A DNA stretch of 64,000 nt from Lysinibacillus pakistanensis (lineage in GTDB: Bacteria > Bacillota > Bacilli > Bacillales_A > Planococcaceae), in NCBI GenBank assembly GCA_001312325.1, contig BBDJ01000024.1, positions 16,922-80,921 on the forward strand, in the 5' to 3' direction. Position numbers and translations under genes: made by a program. A model generated the notes under the pieces. That model ran no database searches and was not told where the DNA came from. It was given only the letters and a program-made list of their open reading frames with translations. Below are positions 1 to 9,094 of this stretch, piece after piece. Every line of letters starts with the position of its first letter. The stretch's first letter is position 1.

Positions 1-1505
1 CCGGATATGGCTATAGATCTGAGCACCTTAAAAAAAGTTATTTCAAAAATCTGCAGATATTCAGTTTCAGGAATATACTTTTAATCAGCAGAAAGTACAT
101 TTCGTTACCTGTGATTCAATGATCGACCAACAGTTACTAAATGAAGTTATTATAAAGCGTGTTCAATATCTCTTTGACCATTTAGTAGACGCGCCGCTGG
201 AAGAAAATATTGAAAAGGAACTCCATATCCCAACACTACAAAAAGTTAAGAACAAAGAAGAGGCAATTACATTTGTCTATACCGGATTTCTTCTGCTTTA
301 TTTTGAGGAAGAGGACTTAATATATGCGAGTAATATTGCGAAAAAGCCTAATCGAAATCCTGAAGAAACGAGAATGGAGGTTCTTGTAAAGGGGCCTCGT
401 GATAATTTTATTGAGGATATACGGGTCAATATAGCAATTTTGAGAAAACGATTACCGACTAATTCTTTTTGTGTCGAAAAAGTAGAGCTAGGTAAGCGAT
501 CAAAAACAACCGTAGCCATTCTTTATTTTGATGATATTGTCGATATGGATATTTTACACGGCATTAAAAAGCAATTGGCATCTGTTGATACAGATATAGT
601 GTTCAGTGGGGATTTATTAATGGAACGCATTAACAAAAACTCTAAACTTTTCCCAAAATTTGATTATACTGGACGTCCTGATTATGCCATTCAAGCTTTA
701 ATCAGGGGGCGTTTTCTTATATTCGTTGATGGTGTATCATATGCTGTTATCACACCTGTAAATTTATTTCTATTGTTAAAATCGGCTGAAGATAATGAAT
801 ACCCTATTATCTTTAGTTCTGTTGAGCGTTTATTAAGGATATCTGGTATTTTAATTGGCTTATTGTTACCGGCATTTTGGTTAGCCCTGACAACCTACCA
901 TCAAAACCAGCTACCATTGCAGCTTTTAGCAACAGTTGTCCAAGCGAAAACAGGGCTCCCGCTCCCCTCTTCACTAGAAATGCTACTTATGCTATTAATG
1001 TTCGAATTATTCCGTGAAGCTGGTTTACGGCTCCCCTCTGTTATTGGAGGAACGATAAGTGTTGTAGGTGGATTAATTATTGGGGATGCAGCCATTCGTG
1101 CAGGTGTAACAAGTCCAGAAATGATAGTGATTATTGCCATCTCTACAATTGCTTCATTTACATTAGTGAACCAATCTCTAGTCACAACAATTAGCTTGCT
1201 ACGCATTGTTTTTATTCTTGCAAGTGGCTTTTTCGGTTTATTTGGATTTTTCGTCTCTCTATACGTAACACTTTTGTACTTATGTAACATTCGAATTTAT
1301 GGCTATTCTTACATGAATCTTGCCACAGATTTAAATTGGTCTACCATTAAAAAAATCCATTTTCCGACTTTCACCAAAAGGCTATACTGAACGTAATAAA
1401 GCATTGGCTCCACAGGATTATACACGAACTTCTTTGAATAGAAAAAAAGAAGAAAGAGAAAAATTTCCAATAATTAGAGAAAATAAAAAAACAAATCTCC
1501 CCTAG
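1..1505 (+). CDS. GerA-family spore germination protein, A subunit (5' end outside window)
   Basis: Membrane subunit of a germinant receptor in the spore inner membrane. The central part shows the GerA layout: a soluble N-terminal region with the family's F-V-D-G-V-S-Y-A-V segment, then several hydrophobic helices and a stretch rich in L-P-S-V-I-G-G. The open frame starting at 119 is not the true start: protein similar to the family's N-terminal part continues upstream in another frame, switching at a 7-A run near 30-36. At the 3' end another 7-A run near 1347-1353 gives an early stop at 1390; removing one A continues the charged tail to a TAG at 1503-1505. The B and C subunits would be expected next to it but are not downstream here. 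Confidence 0.85.
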
Positions 1506-1530
1506 ATACTCATATGGGAGAATTTATTAT

Positions 1531-1790
1531 TTATGTGTTTATTTCTACAAATTGTTCTTTAGATACTTCACCCTGACCCTTGCGAAGTTGAATATGGTGT
1601 AGCTTAGCGAATAGACCATTTTGCGCAGCTAACTCATCATAAGTGCCATCCTCTTCAATACCATTTGGTGTAACGACAAGAACACGTTCAGCATTGCGAA
1701 TAGTTGCTAATCGATGGGCAATCACCTTCCATCATGCCATTTTCTACCAGTGAAATAATGGTATCCACCAACGCTTTTTCACTGAAAGAG
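1531..1790 (-). pseudogene. C-terminal relic of an ABC exporter ATPase
   Basis: The frame 1531-1725 encodes the end of an ABC ATPase: the switch-region motif I-A-H-R-L-A-T-I-R-N, then a 'D-G-T-Y-D-E-L' segment and a short tail. Upstream, in a shifted frame to about 1790, a further stretch resembles the helix after the D-loop. Walker A, the signature motif and the membrane domain are absent, and the similarity ends abruptly. It looks like the 3' remnant of an MsbA/YfiC-type multidrug exporter. It probably yields no transporter. Confidence 0.7.
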
Positions 1791-1928
1791 GGGCTGTTCT
1801 ATAAGCCAACAACTAATCGGACAATAGTCCCTTTTTCTTTAAAAATATGCTAGCAAGAAATTTTTATGTTGTTTTATCTTGTCTAACTCATCTTTTTGTA
1901 TGGAATGCTTTAAGTTTTCAGTTAGTTA

Positions 1929-3194
1929 TTATTGAATTCTCTTCATTCTTTGATGTAATAATCCATCCGTACTGTTATTCTCACCGTAAATAAAATCCTG
2001 CATATAGTAAGTTAAATATTTTCCATAGTTACTTTGCGTATTTATTAATAATTCATCGACATAATATACACCTAAAGGAATACTATCTAAAATTAAACTA
2101 GCAGTTCCTGCATAAATTCCACAAGCTACTTGGAAGTATGTTGCACTAGTTTTATATTTTTTGAATATATCACTACTTTTCATTGAATTATACATATAAA
2201 TTTCCTTATCCTTGTATACTAAAAGAACACCAACAAGGTCCTCTCCTTCAACCTCTCCATAGGATGGATCAATAAGCTTTTGTTTCCAATTCCAAAGGTC
2301 ATCCACATTACTTAGATTTTTTCTAATTAATTCTGTTGTATATTCATTGACTCGATAGATAAATCCTATTTCCATATCATATAATTCACCTAATGTCAGT
2401 ACTTCTTCATGAGGCATAAGAGATCCGTAAAATTCCTTTTCTCCTAATTTTACCTTAAATTCAGTAGCATAGACATCATCGTATAAGTAAAGTGGTAAAT
2501 GATGCTGGACAAACATTGGATAGCTTAAAATTGCTTCATCCAGAAAACATTCTACTGACCAGGTAGTATAAATAGTTTTAGGCTGTATAAGATTTTTGTC
2601 TTTATAAAAGGAACTGTCATGTTCAAAAATGTAACAAGCTAATGGCGGATTACTTGAATTGTCTTTCAATAGTTTAATTGCCATCCATTGAACTACTCCA
2701 GGGTTCATACCAGAGCCAATAATCGCTCTTGTATTGGTAAAGGTTTCTTTCTTATCTTCAAATCGATAATATCGTTCAGTCAATGGGAAACCATATAAGC
2801 TTTCATCTTGATCAACCGCGGTGTTCTCTAATGCTGAGTTGATATAGTAAACACCAAGTTTATTACAACATTCTAGCATTTCAGTTGTATCAGCCCATGA
2901 TACATCAATAACTAATTTGGTGTTTGTTGATTGTAGATGTTTAGTAAATTTGGCTTTGTCACTTAGGTCAAATTGTAGGAGGGTCAATTTATCTATTAAA
3001 TTTGGAAACAAAGGATTATAATAATCTATTTTATTTTGATTGATATCTATTAAAAACAACTTTGAATTTTTAATAACATGATGGATTGGATCATTTTTAT
3101 CTATAACAGAATGATTAAGAATTGATAGGATTGACTTAGCAACACCACCCTTACTTCCAAGAATAGTGATTGAATATTGGTTAAGCTGTTCCAT
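1929..3194 (-). CDS. Saccharopine dehydrogenase / homospermidine synthase-like oxidoreductase
   Basis: About 421 residues. The N-terminus has a dinucleotide-binding beta-alpha-beta (I-T-I-L-G-S-K-G-G-V), followed near residue 60 by an acidic stretch after a beta strand (L-F-L-I-D-I-N). Mid-protein is the G-S-G-M-N-P-G-V-V motif typical of homospermidine synthase and saccharopine dehydrogenase-like enzymes. I chose the ATG at 3194 because an AAAGGATG sits at proper spacing; an in-frame ATG at 3224 has no ribosome binding site. The gene stands alone, with degenerate DNA on both sides. Substrate is not predictable: homospermidine-type polyamine synthesis or opine/saccharopine-type reduction are both possible. 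Confidence 0.7.
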   Translation of the reverse strand: MEQLNQYSITILGSKGGVAKSILSILNHSVIDKNDPIHHVIKNSKLFLIDINQNKIDYYNPLFPNLIDKLTLLQFDLSDKAKFTKHLQSTNTKLVIDVSWADTTEMLECCNKLGVYYINSALENTAVDQDESLYGFPLTERYYRFEDKKETFTNTRAIIGSGMNPGVVQWMAIKLLKDNSSNPPLACYIFEHDSSFYKDKNLIQPKTIYTTWSVECFLDEAILSYPMFVQHHLPLYLYDDVYATEFKVKLGEKEFYGSLMPHEEVLTLGELYDMEIGFIYRVNEYTTELIRKNLSNVDDLWNWKQKLIDPSYGEVEGEDLVGVLLVYKDKEIYMYNSMKSSDIFKKYKTSATYFQVACGIYAGTASLILDSIPLGVYYVDELLINTQSNYGKYLTYYMQDFIYGENNSTDGLLHQRMKRIQ

Positions 3195-3224
3195 GGCAAA
3201 ACATCCTTTTCTTGTAATTAACAT

Positions 3225-4640
3225 AGCTTATGAATTTTTGAATGAGTTTGCTTGTATGAAACAACTAGTTTCAATTGAAATACTATTACCTTACTATTTT
3301 TATTTACTAGTTTATTAATTTTCGATTTTTTTCTTAATTTATATAGCTAAATGATTGTAGTTTAATATACAATAATTTGAATTAAAGAATAATTTCGAAA
3401 ATAAGAATAGGAAGAACAAATAATGGAGGTATCATTATATCAATCATTACACTAAATCTCATTAACGTTGCATAAATAAAATTTGAATTTTCAGTTTATT
3501 TTTCCAGGATTTTCATTACTAAATTGAAGTTACCAAATCTAAGGTAGTAAACATCCATTTTTTCACAATGCATTCTGTGGCTGGTACGACAACAGCTGTA
3601 AACTTCTTAAGGGACACCCTTCTTTTTAATTTTTCTTATCCAGATATGGGCAGATTTCCATAATGCTGCTTTTAAGTAGCGGCTGATAAAGGGGGTAGTT
3701 TCACCACATTTACATGTAGATTATCCAGAAAAATAATATTTTTACCTGACAAAGCGTTTCCACAATATTTAACTGAGGTTTTTACACCGTCTTGGGATGT
3801 TACTTAATCTTCTTCATTAAAAAAATTTAACAAACCTTATTTTGTTATCTTTTTAATGTCATTGTTCACCACTTTTTTTAGAAACGGTATTCGTTTATTT
3901 TGGAAGAGTAATTTATGGAAACGGTTGGAATGTTTACCTTTCCTTTTTCTCGTATTTCATCCCTTATCTATTTTTGTACAGGTATTACATAATTTTAATT
4001 AAAATAAATGTAATAAAATATAAGCTGTAGCGTGTGTCGAGTTGCAGCTTTTTAATTTTCCCAAAGACTTAACAAGATCCACATATCTATAATGTCCTGA
4101 ACTTTATTTTTTTACTGACGGATAATGATAATTGCTTTCTTTAGAAATATGAGCAACACACTCTGCTATCATGATTTCTGTTTAACAATTCTTTGATTTC
4201 GTTAGTTTGTTCATAATTCAAAATTAGGTCATCAGATTAGACTGTTACAGTGCCTTGTGTTCCTTCCTTAACCTATCCACTACATGTATGATGGTGCTCT
4301 GTCAGGATGCGATTTTTTACATCTGCTCTTGCACACCCCAACCCTATTAATCAATGCTCACAACTCCAACAAGTTTTTTTCATTACTTTCAACTCTTTCC
4401 GCAAAATCCTCATTTTGTTTTGTTACTATATATTGCTCTCACAATATTAGGTGTTACTACTACGGTATTATATCTTGGTATATGGATTCGCTTTTGTTTA
4501 TAGATTCACTTTTAATACATTTTCTACTAAACAATTCACACTTTGCTTTTATTATTAAAGAAACTTGATTAATAAGACTAGTGAAAGTAAAAGAGTATTG
4601 CATATTATGAAAATGTAATCTGCAGATTATTAATCTTTAG
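3225..4640. other. 1.4 kb stretch without a convincing gene
   Basis: Very AT-rich and broken by stops in all frames. The only coding-like piece is a plus-strand frame at about 3803-3997, some 60 codons rich in Phe and Leu, followed by a hairpin with a T tract at 4021-4052. A minus-strand patch around 3560-3740 reads like a decayed protein but I cannot name it. The open frame 4284-4568 has unnatural composition and no ribosome binding site. I see nothing else. Confidence 0.4.
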
Positions 4641-4661
4641 TTTTGAGGAGGTGAAAATTAC

Positions 4662-5000
4662 ATGCCATTAACTACTGGTCCAATTGAAAATACAGGAAAT
4701 CTACCAGCTAATGCCTCTAGCGTTCGTATCAAAGTTCTCAATCTCACTGGAGGTTTACTAACAGGAGTAGTAAGGGTTTTCAGACTCAACGGCTCAAGAC
4801 AATTATTATCAACAACTCCTTTTGCTGCTAATGCTAATGCTTCTACTTTTGTAACTCCAAGTGTAAGTGCAGCTCAGTATGAAGTTGAAATTGTTCCTAA
4901 TCAAACAGGCGGATTATACAGCGTTTACGGGCGAACAGCTTCAGGTGTAATCATCGATGCCCAACGATTTGTGAACTCAGAATTAACTCCGATTCTTTAA
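4662..5000 (+). CDS. Small beta-rich protein of unknown function
   Basis: 112 residues, no signal peptide, no cysteine, rich in Thr, Val, Asn and Ala, with alternating hydrophobic residues suggesting a beta-sandwich. A strong GAGGAGGTG ribosome binding site sits 9 bases before the ATG. It is a single-gene unit closed by a terminator at 5028-5056. I do not recognise a family. The composition resembles small spore-surface or exosporium-associated proteins of Bacillaceae, but that is only a resemblance. Confidence 0.65.
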   Translation: MPLTTGPIENTGNLPANASSVRIKVLNLTGGLLTGVVRVFRLNGSRQLLSTTPFAANANASTFVTPSVSAAQYEVEIVPNQTGGLYSVYGRTASGVIIDAQRFVNSELTPIL

Positions 5001-5027
5001 TTTTATATACAGATTTTCAAATCGCGG

Positions 5028-5056
5028 AAGCCTTTTACTCAGTTATAAGGCTTTTC
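5028..5056 (+). terminator. Rho-independent terminator after the small beta-rich gene
   Basis: Inverted repeat AAGCCTT (5028-5034) and AAGGCTT (5047-5053) followed by a short T tract. Confidence 0.55.
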
Positions 5057-5062
5057 GTATTT

Positions 5063-5450
5063 TATCAATTCCCTTCCTGTACAATATATTTCTAATTGTT
5101 TATATTGTTTAGTTATCTTCATCAATTTTTCTTCCTTACTCTTCGTCTAAGCCTGAAACAGTTACGCCAAAGTTAGATTTATTTTCTTGACTCATCTTAT
5201 TGATGAATTCAGCTAAATACTATTGAAATTTATTTTCTGAAAAACCCACAACACTAACTAATGCATAATGTCCTTTTCATCCTTTCCCCTCCGTAACTTT
5301 ACTAATCCTATCTTTTTTTGTACCATTGTTTTTATTATAACTGGCTGACTTTACCTTTAATCACTATATCCTTAAATTTCCCCACTTATATCCAATACAA
5401 CTCGTTTTAATCATCCCAAAAGTATTTTTTTGCCATATTTTCATATTTCT
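5063..5450. other. AT-rich intergenic stretch, nothing recognised
   Basis: About 390 bases between the terminator at 5056 and the promoter at 5453. No frame of credible length, no ribosome binding site and no strong hairpin. It may hold decayed sequence. Confidence 0.4.
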
Positions 5451-5452
5451 AT

Positions 5453-5480
5453 TTGCATTTTATTTTAGAAGTGCTATAAT
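5453..5480 (+). promoter_or_regulatory. Sigma-A-type promoter of the riboswitch-terC unit
   Basis: TTGCAT at 5453-5458 and TATAAT at 5475-5480, separated by 16 bases. Transcription would start just before the manganese riboswitch. Confidence 0.7.
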
Positions 5481-5504
5481 TGAATTATAAAGAATTGAAT
5501 AGCT

Positions 5505-5695
5505 TTTGACATTATTGTCAAAGGGGAGTAGCTAGCAGATGTGAGTAATCCATCTGATTTCACATTCGTCATTACATGGTTTTTGGCCATCGGGTGTGAA
5601 GGCATATCTTAAATGATAAGATATTTTTTTCTGTATACATACAGTTAATCGCTTAGCAAGACCTTTGCCTATTTTTAGGCATAGGTCTTTTTCTT
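5505..5695 (+). ncRNA. yybP-ykoY manganese riboswitch with terminator
   Basis: The leader carries the hallmark AAAGGGGAGTAGC (about 5520-5532) and, downstream, a GCCATCGGG segment of the conserved second arm. CAAAGG at 5519-5524 can pair with CCTTTG at 5662-5667 to close P1. The same 3' strand is also part of a terminator: AGACCT (5659-5664) with AGGTCT (5683-5688), and TGCCTA with TAGGCA, followed by a T tract. This is the usual ON switch: Mn2+ stabilises P1, breaks the terminator and lets transcription enter the TerC gene. The pairing overlap is visible in the sequence; the ligand response is known for the family. Confidence 0.9.
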
Positions 5696-5769
5696 TTGCC
5701 TAAAATAGGGAAAGACTAAGTTAAAAGCAGTCATTCACTTCTATTAAAAGTTTAAAGGAGGAAACAAAT

Positions 5770-6531
5770 TTGGAGGCAATTTTATTTGAATACGCATGGG
5801 TACTCGTTGTATTAATTGTACTAGAGGGTTTATTAGCTGCTGATAACGCTGTCGTAATGGCTGTAATGGTCAAACATTTACCAAAGGCTCAGCAACAAAA
5901 AGCATTATTATATGGTTTAGTGGGTGCATTTATTTTCCGCTTTGCCGCGCTATTCCTTATCACAACACTCGTTAATTTCTGGCAAATTCAAGCTATAGGG
6001 GCTGCCTATTTATTATTCATGTCTATCAAGCATATTTATGATTCTCGGAAGGCCTCACAAAATCCAGAAGAAATTGAAGAGCCTAAAAAGAAATCTGGCT
6101 TCTGGGTGACTGTAATGAAAGTAGAATTAGCTGATATCGCCTTTGCAGTTGATTCGATTTTAGCAGCAGTTGCTATTGCAGTAACGTTACCACATATTGG
6201 AGATTTTGATATTGGCGGCATTAATGCAGGGCAATTTGCAGTTATGTTCCTAGGAGGAATTATCGGTGTGATTATGATGCGATTTGCAGCACGTTGGTTT
6301 GTGCGTGTGCTCGATAAATTCCCATCCCTTGAAACAGCTGCCTTCCTAATTGTTGGCTGGGTTGGTGTAAAACTAGCCGTCCTAACATTAGCACATGAAA
6401 AACTAGGTGTAATTCCACATGAATTCCCTCACTCCACTTTATGGAAAGTAACTTTCTGGATTGTGTTAGTCGGTATTGCCCTTGGTGGTTATTTAGTGGG
6501 TGTCAAAAATCAAAAGAAAAACACAAAATAA
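5770..6531 (+). CDS. TerC-family membrane protein, probable Mn2+ exporter
   Basis: 253 residues with 7-8 hydrophobic helices. It carries the TerC signatures A-A-D-N-A-V-V near residue 23 and D-I-A-F-A-V-D-S near residue 125, which supply acidic residues in the membrane. It resembles B. subtilis YkoY (MeeY) and YceF (MeeF). The start is TTG at 5770, placed by a strong AAAGGAGG. It lies directly behind a yybP-ykoY riboswitch, so expression should rise with manganese. In B. subtilis these proteins export Mn2+ and help metallate secreted enzymes. The natural terminator has been split by the insertion sequence downstream. Confidence 0.9.
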   Translation: MEAILFEYAWVLVVLIVLEGLLAADNAVVMAVMVKHLPKAQQQKALLYGLVGAFIFRFAALFLITTLVNFWQIQAIGAAYLLFMSIKHIYDSRKASQNPEEIEEPKKKSGFWVTVMKVELADIAFAVDSILAAVAIAVTLPHIGDFDIGGINAGQFAVMFLGGIIGVIMMRFAARWFVRVLDKFPSLETAAFLIVGWVGVKLAVLTLAHEKLGVIPHEFPHSTLWKVTFWIVLVGIALGGYLVGVKNQKKNTK

Positions 6532-6540
6532 AATATTTGA

Positions 6541-6560
6541 AAAAATCACCTAGAAATATT
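6541..6560 (+). terminator. 5' half of the terC terminator, split by an IS
   Basis: The sequence before the IS pairs with the sequence after it (about 8263-8281, ending in T6). With the IS and one TCGA copy removed, the site reads as one hairpin with a TCGA loop followed by T6, a normal terminator for terC. Confidence 0.7.
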
Positions 6561-6592
6561 CGAGGGCACTGAAAAAGTCCATTATTTAAATT

Positions 6593-6637
6593 AGGCAGTT
6601 GAAAGTTCGATATAATCGAACTTTCAACTGCCTTTTT
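6593..6637 (+). terminator. Left-end hairpin terminator inside the IS
   Basis: A perfect 18-bp stem (6593-6610 with 6616-6633) and 5-base loop, then T5. It lies between the IS end and the transposase start, so it should block transcription entering from terC. Confidence 0.8.
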
Positions 6638-6683
6638 ACTTTATAATAATGATATTAAAAGTAAGTATGTAGGTGATATCCCG

Positions 6684-8151
6684 ATGATTTCAAACCAAGA
6701 ATCTCTTCATCTTAGTCCGTTTATGGCCATATATGACATTGTTGTACCGAAGGATAATATGCTTCGGCAAATAAATGAACTTGTTGATTTCTCTTTTATT
6801 TTGGACGAACTGAAAAACAAATATTGTCTTGATAATGGACGTAATGCGGTACCTCCCATTCGCATGTTTAAATATTTACTATTAAAATCAATATTCGATT
6901 TATCCGATGTAGATGTGGTAGAACGTTCTAAATATGATATGTCGTTTAAATATTTTTTTAGATATGGCACCAGAAGACTCTGTCATTAATCCAAGTTCAC
7001 TAACGAAATTCCGTAAGCTCCGTCTCCAAGATATGAGCTTATTAGATATGCTCATTGGCAAAACTGTAGAGATTGCAATAGAGAAAGAAGTCATTAAAAA
7101 TAAAACAATAATCGTGGACGCCACCCATACAAAAGCACGGTATAATCAAAAATCACCTATAGAATTTTTACAAGAGAAATCAAAAAAATGTAAGAAAAGC
7201 TGTTTATCAAATCGATGAATCGATGAAAGAGAATTTCCCACCAAAGACAAATTCTAACGAAATAAATGATGAAGTGGATTACTGTCGTCAAGTCATCGAG
7301 GTAGTTGAATCTCAACCTCAAATTGAGATGATTCCAGCTGTAAAAGAAAAACTAAATGTCCTAAAAGAAGTGGTACAAGATTATGAGGAGAAGTTAAGTT
7401 ATTCGACAGATCCAGATGCACGTATTGGACATAAATCAGCGGATTCTTCTTTCTTTGGTTTTAAAACACATATTGCAATGAGTGATGAGCGAATAATAAC
7501 AGCTGCGATAGTAACTACTGGGGAGAAGAGTGATGGAAAATACCTTCAAGAATTAGTTGAAAAAAAGTAAAGAAACAGGTATGACCATTGATACAGTCAT
7601 TGGTGATACAGCCTATTCTGAAAAAGACAATATCCAGTATGCAAAAAAAAGAAGAATTCCAACTTATATCTAAACTAAATCCACAAGTCACGCAAGGTGG
7701 ACGAACAAAAGAAGATGAATTTGAATTTAATAAAGATGCTGGTATGTATGTGTGTAAAGCTGGTCACATGGCGATTCGCAAAGCACGGACAGGAAAGAAA
7801 AATCAAGGACAAAATCAAAAACATACGTATTATTTTGACATCGAAAAATGTAAAATATGTGCTTTCCGCGAAGGTTGTTATAAAGAAGGGGCAAAAAGTA
7901 AAACATATTCAGTTTCAATCAAATCTACTGAGCATAAGGAACAAGAAGCATTCCAAAACAGTGAAGAGTTTAAGGAGCTCGCACGTACTCGCTATAAAAT
8001 AGAGGCGAAAAATAGTGAATTAAAAAATAGACATGGGTATGACACGGCAATAGCTTCGGGTTTATTTGGTATGGAAATACAAGGTGCAACCGCCATCTTC
8101 GCTGTAAATTTGAAACGAATCATTACACTTTTAAAAGAAAAAAATAGTTAA
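6684..8151 (+). CDS. IS1182-family DDE transposase (read in several frames)
   Basis: About 480 residues when reassembled. Expected landmarks are present in order: an N-terminal helical domain, I-V-D-A-T-H-T-K (first Asp), D-P-D-A-R-I-G-H-K, I-G-D-T-A-Y-S (second Asp) and I-E-A-K-N-S-E-L-K (Glu region). The ATG at 6684 follows AGGTGAT. The frame is broken at runs near 6953-6959 (T7), 7184-7190 (A7), 7561-7567 (A7) and 7640-7647 (A8). Removing one base at each restores a continuous protein, so the element may be active if these are sequencing errors. Confidence 0.85.
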
Positions 8152-8160
8152 TGGAGAATA

Positions 8161-8207
8161 AAAAAGACAACTTCTTGTTCGAAATGAAACAAGAAGTTGT
8201 CTTTTTT
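8161..8207 (+). terminator. Right-end hairpin terminator inside the IS
   Basis: A 19-bp stem (8161-8179 with 8188-8206) ending in a T tract, just after the transposase stop. It has A and T runs on both sides, so it can work in both directions. Confidence 0.8.
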
Positions 8208-8338
8208 TAAAGTTAAACTCTTTCCACAATAAAAAAAACTGTATGTTTTTCAGTGACCTCGAAATATTCTGGGTGATTTTTTAATTGCTCTATATAAAGC
8301 ATTAGTATCTCAATATGAATTTGATAAAAAATGCTAAT

Positions 8339-8353
8339 TGAGAACAAATATCA
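8339..8353 (+). promoter_or_regulatory. Fur/PerR-like box upstream of ferritin
   Basis: TGAGAACAAATATCA matches the 7-1-7 Fur-family consensus TGATAATNATTATCA at 11 of the 14 specified positions. It lies about 40 bp upstream of the -35 element. A role in iron or peroxide control of ferritin is inference. Confidence 0.45.
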
Positions 8354-8391
8354 ATTGAGTTTTGTAGGGATTACTGTGAAAAATTAAATTT

Positions 8392-8421
8392 TTGTATGTC
8401 TGCCTCTCTTCGCTGTATACT
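8392..8421 (+). promoter_or_regulatory. Sigma-A-type promoter of ferritin
   Basis: TTGTAT (8392-8397) and TATACT (8416-8421) with an 18-base spacer, 45 bases before the start codon. Confidence 0.6.
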
Positions 8422-8465
8422 AGAAGCAAGCAGAAGGTATTTACTGCAAAGGGAGGAAAACTTTT

Positions 8466-8975
8466 ATGTTATCTGAAAAACTACACACAGCATTAAATGA
8501 TCAAATGAATTTTGAATTTTACTCCGCACATGCCTATATGGCGATGGCTGCTTACTGTACGGATCAAGATTATGATGGCTTTGCCAATTTCTTTTTAGTA
8601 CAGGCGGAGGAGGAACGCTTCCATGCCATGAAATTTTATAATTTCCTAAGTGATATGGGCTACCGTGCAACCATCCAAGGCTTTGAAAGTCCAGGTAACC
8701 ATTTCGAATCTATTTTAGATGCCTTCAAAACTGCACTTTCTCATGAAAAAGAAGTGACACGTCGTATTTACAATTTGTCAGACATCGCTTTAGATGAACG
8801 TGAGCATGCGACTATGGCATTCTTAAAATGGTTTATTGATGAGCAAGTAGAGGAAGAATCAACTTTCGACACACTAATTCGTAAAATTGAACGTATTGAG
8901 AACGACTCCAATGCTATCTTTATGCTAGATGCGGAATTAGCTACACGTACATTTACACCTGATGCTGAGGCATAG
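8466..8975 (+). CDS. ftnA: Non-haem ferritin
   Basis: 169 residues, full length for bacterial FtnA. It forms a 24-subunit cage that oxidises Fe2+ and stores ferric iron in the cytosol. All ferroxidase residues sit at the standard positions: E17, E50, H53, E94 and Q127. The ATG follows AAAGGGAGG. A promoter and a Fur-family-like box lie upstream, and a perfect 14-bp terminator follows. The gene is intact and stands alone. Confidence 0.95.
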   Translation: MLSEKLHTALNDQMNFEFYSAHAYMAMAAYCTDQDYDGFANFFLVQAEEERFHAMKFYNFLSDMGYRATIQGFESPGNHFESILDAFKTALSHEKEVTRRIYNLSDIALDEREHATMAFLKWFIDEQVEEESTFDTLIRKIERIENDSNAIFMLDAELATRTFTPDAEA

Positions 8976-9025
8976 AATTTCATTTAGCCTATTTTAAATG
9001 AAAATTTAATTTGGAAAATGCAAAA

Positions 9026-9068
9026 AGCTACTAAGTTTTTGATGGAAACTTAGTAGCTTACTTTTTTT
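9026..9068 (+). terminator. Ferritin terminator
   Basis: Perfect 14-bp stem (9026-9039 with 9047-9060), 7-base loop, then a T8 tract. Confidence 0.9.
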
Positions 9069-9094
9069 TAATACAGATGCAATTTTTTTTAGTT

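Larger units (their letters stand above)
6564..8258 (+). mobile_element. IS1182-family insertion sequence
   Basis: About 1.7 kb, bounded by imperfect inverted repeats GGGCACTGAAAAA (left, 6564-6576) and GGTCACTGAAAAA (right, complement of 8246-8258). The flanks give a 4-bp direct repeat TCGA at 6560-6563 and 8259-8262. It holds one transposase gene, and a strong hairpin terminator lies just inside each end. IS1182 elements often choose palindromic targets; this one sits in the loop of the terC terminator. Confidence 0.85.

Noticed and set aside
901..1290. 129-codon minus-strand frame inside the germination gene
   Set aside because: It is an antisense shadow of the membrane region of the GerA-type gene and has no ribosome binding site.
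3541..3760. Possible transposase remnant on the minus strand
   Set aside because: Some phrases resemble a transposase, but no motif order can be followed and both frames break repeatedly.
4284..4568. 94-codon plus-strand open frame
   Set aside because: No ribosome binding site, composition rich in Leu, Ser and His with no domain-like pattern, and it lies in a decayed AT-rich stretch.
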